Shown here: positions 44,096-46,197 of the stretch, piece after piece
Numbering within the stretch: the first letter of the stretch is position 1
Layout of the letters: each line of letters begins with the position of its first letter
Origin: Bacillota bacterium
Lineage (GTDB): Bacteria; Bacillota; Clostridia; Lachnospirales; Anaerotignaceae
Assembly: GCA_017534115.1 (NCBI GenBank)
Contig: JAFWDD010000044.1
Location: 1 to 46,197, forward strand
Direction of reading: 5' to 3'
Length of the DNA: 46,197 nucleotides
Program-made: the position numbers and the translations under genes
Notes under the pieces: generated by a model
What the model saw: the letters and a program-made list of their open reading frames with translations, nothing else
The model's database searches: none
What the model was told of the DNA's origin: nothing

Positions 44096-45238
44096 ATGAA
44101 AAAAATATTCAGATTTCTATGTATTTTCACTGTTTCCGCAATAGCCATGTCTACCTGCGCCTTTGCCGCGTATACGGCTTCTCCCGAGGACATTGAGGAC
44201 TGCTCAAAATGGGCCAGAGAAGAGCTTATGAAAGCTGCGGAGCTGGAATTTATTCCCGAAGACCTGGCATACGACTGGCAGGAAGGAATTACGCGTCTGG
44301 AGTTTACCGAAGCGGCCCTTTATTTCCTTGCGGCTCAGTACAGAGTGGATCCTGAAGCGCTCTGGTATGTACCCAGGATTTACGATCCCGAACCCATTGA
44401 GCCTTACGACCCTGCTTCCGTTATAGTCAGGAATGACGCGCCCGGAAATGCCGTGGATGAAGCGGTAAAAGAAGCTGTGCCTGTTCCTGCGGAAGAAGCT
44501 CAGCCTTTTGACGATACGGACAGCGTTTACGCCAAAGCGGCGGCAGATCTCAACGTAATCAGCGGACGAGGCGAAAGGGTTTTTGATCCATATGCCCTCA
44601 TAACCCGTGAGGAAGCGGCAAAAATACTTCTGAATGTATACAACGCGTACGCAAATGAGTCCTGCATTCCCAAGGAAACGGACCTGTCCTCAAGGTTTTC
44701 CGATGGGAATAAAGTCGCCCAGTGGGCGCGTCCCGCCGTATCGGAAATATTGAAATGGAAGGTAATGCAGGGTATTTCGGATGACCGGTTCGATCCCAAA
44801 GGCACCTACACCCGTGAGCAGTGCTTCGCAACGTTCCTGAGACTCTGGAACAACGGTCCCTGCAGCCGGCCCAGGAAAAACGTGCAGAATCTTAAGACCT
44901 ATAAAGAGGCTTTGGAGAATATCAAAAATGAATATGGTTTTGAAGAGCTGTATTCCGCTGAAAATGACAAGTATCACGTTATACTTTACAGCAAGTATTA
45001 TTCCGACACGGGATTTGTTATCCTTTACAAGGACGGAGGCTGGAAGGATCTTTCCGATGATCTGCCCAATCTTATTGATTATCCCGACTCTGTGCCCGGA
45101 GGATTTAAGTTTGACGAAACAAAAGGCGTTATAACCTTTAAGCATATATGGAACGAGCCTTTTTACAGCGGCTCAAATGTGTATACCATAGATTTGGAGA
45201 CAGCTAAGGTAGATGTTTCCGAGACAGTAATTGATTAA
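44096..45238 (+). CDS. SLH-domain exported protein with a unique C-terminal domain
   Basis: 380 residues. Signal peptide 1 to about 24 (ending CAFA). Three SLH-like regions follow: about 37-87 (weak), 139-188 (clear, SVYAKAAADLNVISG...FDPYALITREEAAKIL) and 200-252 (clear, WARPAVSEILKWKVMQGISDDRFDP). A Pro/Glu-rich linker (98-138) lies between the first two. The C-terminal ~120 residues are unlike SLH and look beta-rich. The ATG at 44096 follows GAGG by about eight bases; the GTG at 44087 was rejected. Probably anchored to the cell wall; function unknown. Confidence 0.85.
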   Translation: MKKIFRFLCIFTVSAIAMSTCAFAAYTASPEDIEDCSKWAREELMKAAELEFIPEDLAYDWQEGITRLEFTEAALYFLAAQYRVDPEALWYVPRIYDPEPIEPYDPASVIVRNDAPGNAVDEAVKEAVPVPAEEAQPFDDTDSVYAKAAADLNVISGRGERVFDPYALITREEAAKILLNVYNAYANESCIPKETDLSSRFSDGNKVAQWARPAVSEILKWKVMQGISDDRFDPKGTYTREQCFATFLRLWNNGPCSRPRKNVQNLKTYKEALENIKNEYGFEELYSAENDKYHVILYSKYYSDTGFVILYKDGGWKDLSDDLPNLIDYPDSVPGGFKFDETKGVITFKHIWNEPFYSGSNVYTIDLETAKVDVSETVID

Positions 45239-45275
45239 GAAAAAAGATGTTTCCTGCAGGAAAGGACAGACTGAC

Positions 45276-46049
45276 ATGAAGCAGTACATAGTAGACGCAT
45301 TTACAAAAGAGGTATTCGGCGGAAATCCGGCGGCTGTGTGCGTTTCCGATAAGGAGCTTCCCGAAAAGCTTATGCTTGACATAGCGAAGGAAAATAATCT
45401 TTCCGAGACGGCCTTTGCAGTGAAGACCGAAAACGGGTATAATCTGCGTTGGTTCACTCCGGAATGCGAAGTAGACCTTTGCGGACATGCGACTTTGGGG
45501 ACGTCTTTCGTTATTATGAATTATTACGAGCCGGATGCGGACGAGGTATCCTTCGATACATTAAGCGGAAAGCTTACCGTTGTACGCAAGGGAGATCTAT
45601 ACGAGATCACGTTCCCTGCTTATGAGCTCAGAAAAGTACCTGTAACGCCTGAGATGGCGGACGCAATCGGCGCTGTGCCAAAGGAGGCGTACATGGGACG
45701 GGATCTGCTCTGTGTATTTGAGGATTCGGAAATTATCAGGAGCATAGACCCTGATTCCGCAAAAGTGAAAGCTTTGGACGGGCTTATACTCCATGTGACA
45801 GCGCCAGGCAATGACGTGGACTGTGTTTCCCGTTCTTTTGCGCCAAAGCTTGCCATAAAGGAAGACCCTGTTTGCGGGTCGGGACACTGCCACATAGTAC
45901 CATATTGGGCAGAAAGGCTCGGCAAAAGTGAAATATCGGCATATCAGGCTTCCCCACGAGGCGGATATCTGTACTGCAGAATGAATGGAGAAAATGTTAT
46001 AATCGCCGGAAATGCGGTGCTGTATTCCGAAGCTGACATAAAAATATAA
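45276..46049 (+). CDS. PhzF-family isomerase-like protein
   Basis: 257 residues. The N-terminal FTKEVFGGNPAAV, the conserved acid Glu44 in NLSETAF, and the block WFTPECEVDLCGHATLG are the PhzF signature; DPVCGSGHCHIVPYW supports it. The family includes PhzF, diaminopimelate-epimerase-fold isomerases of unknown substrate. It is somewhat shorter than typical members (about 260-300). The longer frame opens at 45231 inside the SLH stop codon, but the ATG at 45276 gives the family N-terminus and has AGGAAAGG upstream. No phenazine genes are nearby. Confidence 0.88.
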   Translation: MKQYIVDAFTKEVFGGNPAAVCVSDKELPEKLMLDIAKENNLSETAFAVKTENGYNLRWFTPECEVDLCGHATLGTSFVIMNYYEPDADEVSFDTLSGKLTVVRKGDLYEITFPAYELRKVPVTPEMADAIGAVPKEAYMGRDLLCVFEDSEIIRSIDPDSAKVKALDGLILHVTAPGNDVDCVSRSFAPKLAIKEDPVCGSGHCHIVPYWAERLGKSEISAYQASPRGGYLYCRMNGENVIIAGNAVLYSEADIKI

Positions 46050-46077
46050 GGAGGTATCATAACCTCCTTTTTTTGCG
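46050..46077 (+). terminator. Terminator of the PhzF-family gene
   Basis: AGGAGGT / ACCTCCT stem followed by seven T, immediately past the stop codon. Confidence 0.85.
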
Positions 46078-46197
46078 CTCTTCGATGGTTCTGCTCCGAG
46101 AACCCGCAAATGAATTCATCCTTTAATTCCGTATATTCCGGTCACAGTATTATCGGCTGAATATAATTTTTATGTTTTTCATTGATTCTGAATTTTC

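Noticed and set aside
45276..46049. Considered as a phenazine-biosynthesis gene
   Set aside because: Only the PhzF-type isomerase is present; no other phenazine genes are near, and most family members have other roles.

Overview
The window looks like a chromosomal segment of an anaerobic, moderately low-GC Firmicute of the class Clostridia. The evidence is a zinc-type PyrI regulatory subunit next to PyrB, PyrK/PyrDB-type dihydroorotate dehydrogenase, S-layer-homology (SLH) proteins, rubredoxin plus a 'reverse' rubrerythrin, AsnA, strong GGAGG ribosome sites, and frequent U-tract terminators. I see no phage, plasmid, transposase, CRISPR, tRNA or rRNA genes. Species-level placement is not possible from what I can see.

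Layout. 1-5.2 kb (minus): a complete branched-chain amino-acid ABC transporter livK-livH-livM-livG-livF, with a divergent TetR-type regulator. 6.2-14.5 kb: mostly single-gene units on the minus strand (metallo-beta-lactamase-fold hydrolase, PAP2 phosphatase, AGCS Na+/amino-acid symporter, YbjQ-like protein, NodB-type deacetylase, SseB-like protein, an unknown two-helix membrane protein, a short-loop rubredoxin, a bacterial PH-domain protein, a 40-residue putative membrane peptide, reverse rubrerythrin). 14.8-16.1 kb: a MATE transporter. 16.4-22.2 kb (minus): a pyrimidine operon pyrC-pyrK-pyrD-pyrF-pyrE-pyrB-pyrI that covers the pathway from carbamoyl phosphate to UMP. 23.0-25.4 kb: a large SLH surface protein with about seven degenerate 70-residue repeats. 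25.9-29.5 kb (plus): a COG2509-like FAD protein and a YgiQ-type radical SAM protein. 29.5-38.2 kb: the arginine genes, as two divergent units, argC-argJ-argB-argD plus an FAH-family hydrolase (minus) and argG-argH plus a translationally coupled lipoprotein (plus). 38.3-41.5 kb: three CaCA-family cation exchangers, each with its own nearly identical promoter. 41.8-46.0 kb (plus): a DapL-like aminotransferase, asnA, a second SLH protein and a PhzF-family protein.

Functional logic. The window is dominated by amino-acid and pyrimidine supply: branched-chain uptake, alanine/glycine uptake, arginine and pyrimidine biosynthesis, and asparagine synthesis. argF and carAB, which would link the arginine and pyrimidine pathways, are absent here and must lie elsewhere if the pathways are complete. 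Rubredoxin and reverse rubrerythrin form an oxygen/peroxide-defence neighbourhood.

Non-coding content. Three intergenic regions (about 7.93-8.25, 10.09-10.44 and 22.26-22.94 kb) carry copies of one compound repeat family, built of GC-rich palindromes joined by a conserved linker; the third also holds a roughly 200-bp tandem duplication. Other signals are a good ARG-box-like palindrome between argC and argG, a promoter directly in front of pyrC with no room for a PyrR attenuator, a possible structured leader before the COG2509-like gene, and a terminator-like hairpin far upstream of the large SLH gene. I found no clear multi-gene novel system. The strongest candidates for a second look are the three exchangers with shared promoters, the repeat family and the SLH repeat protein.
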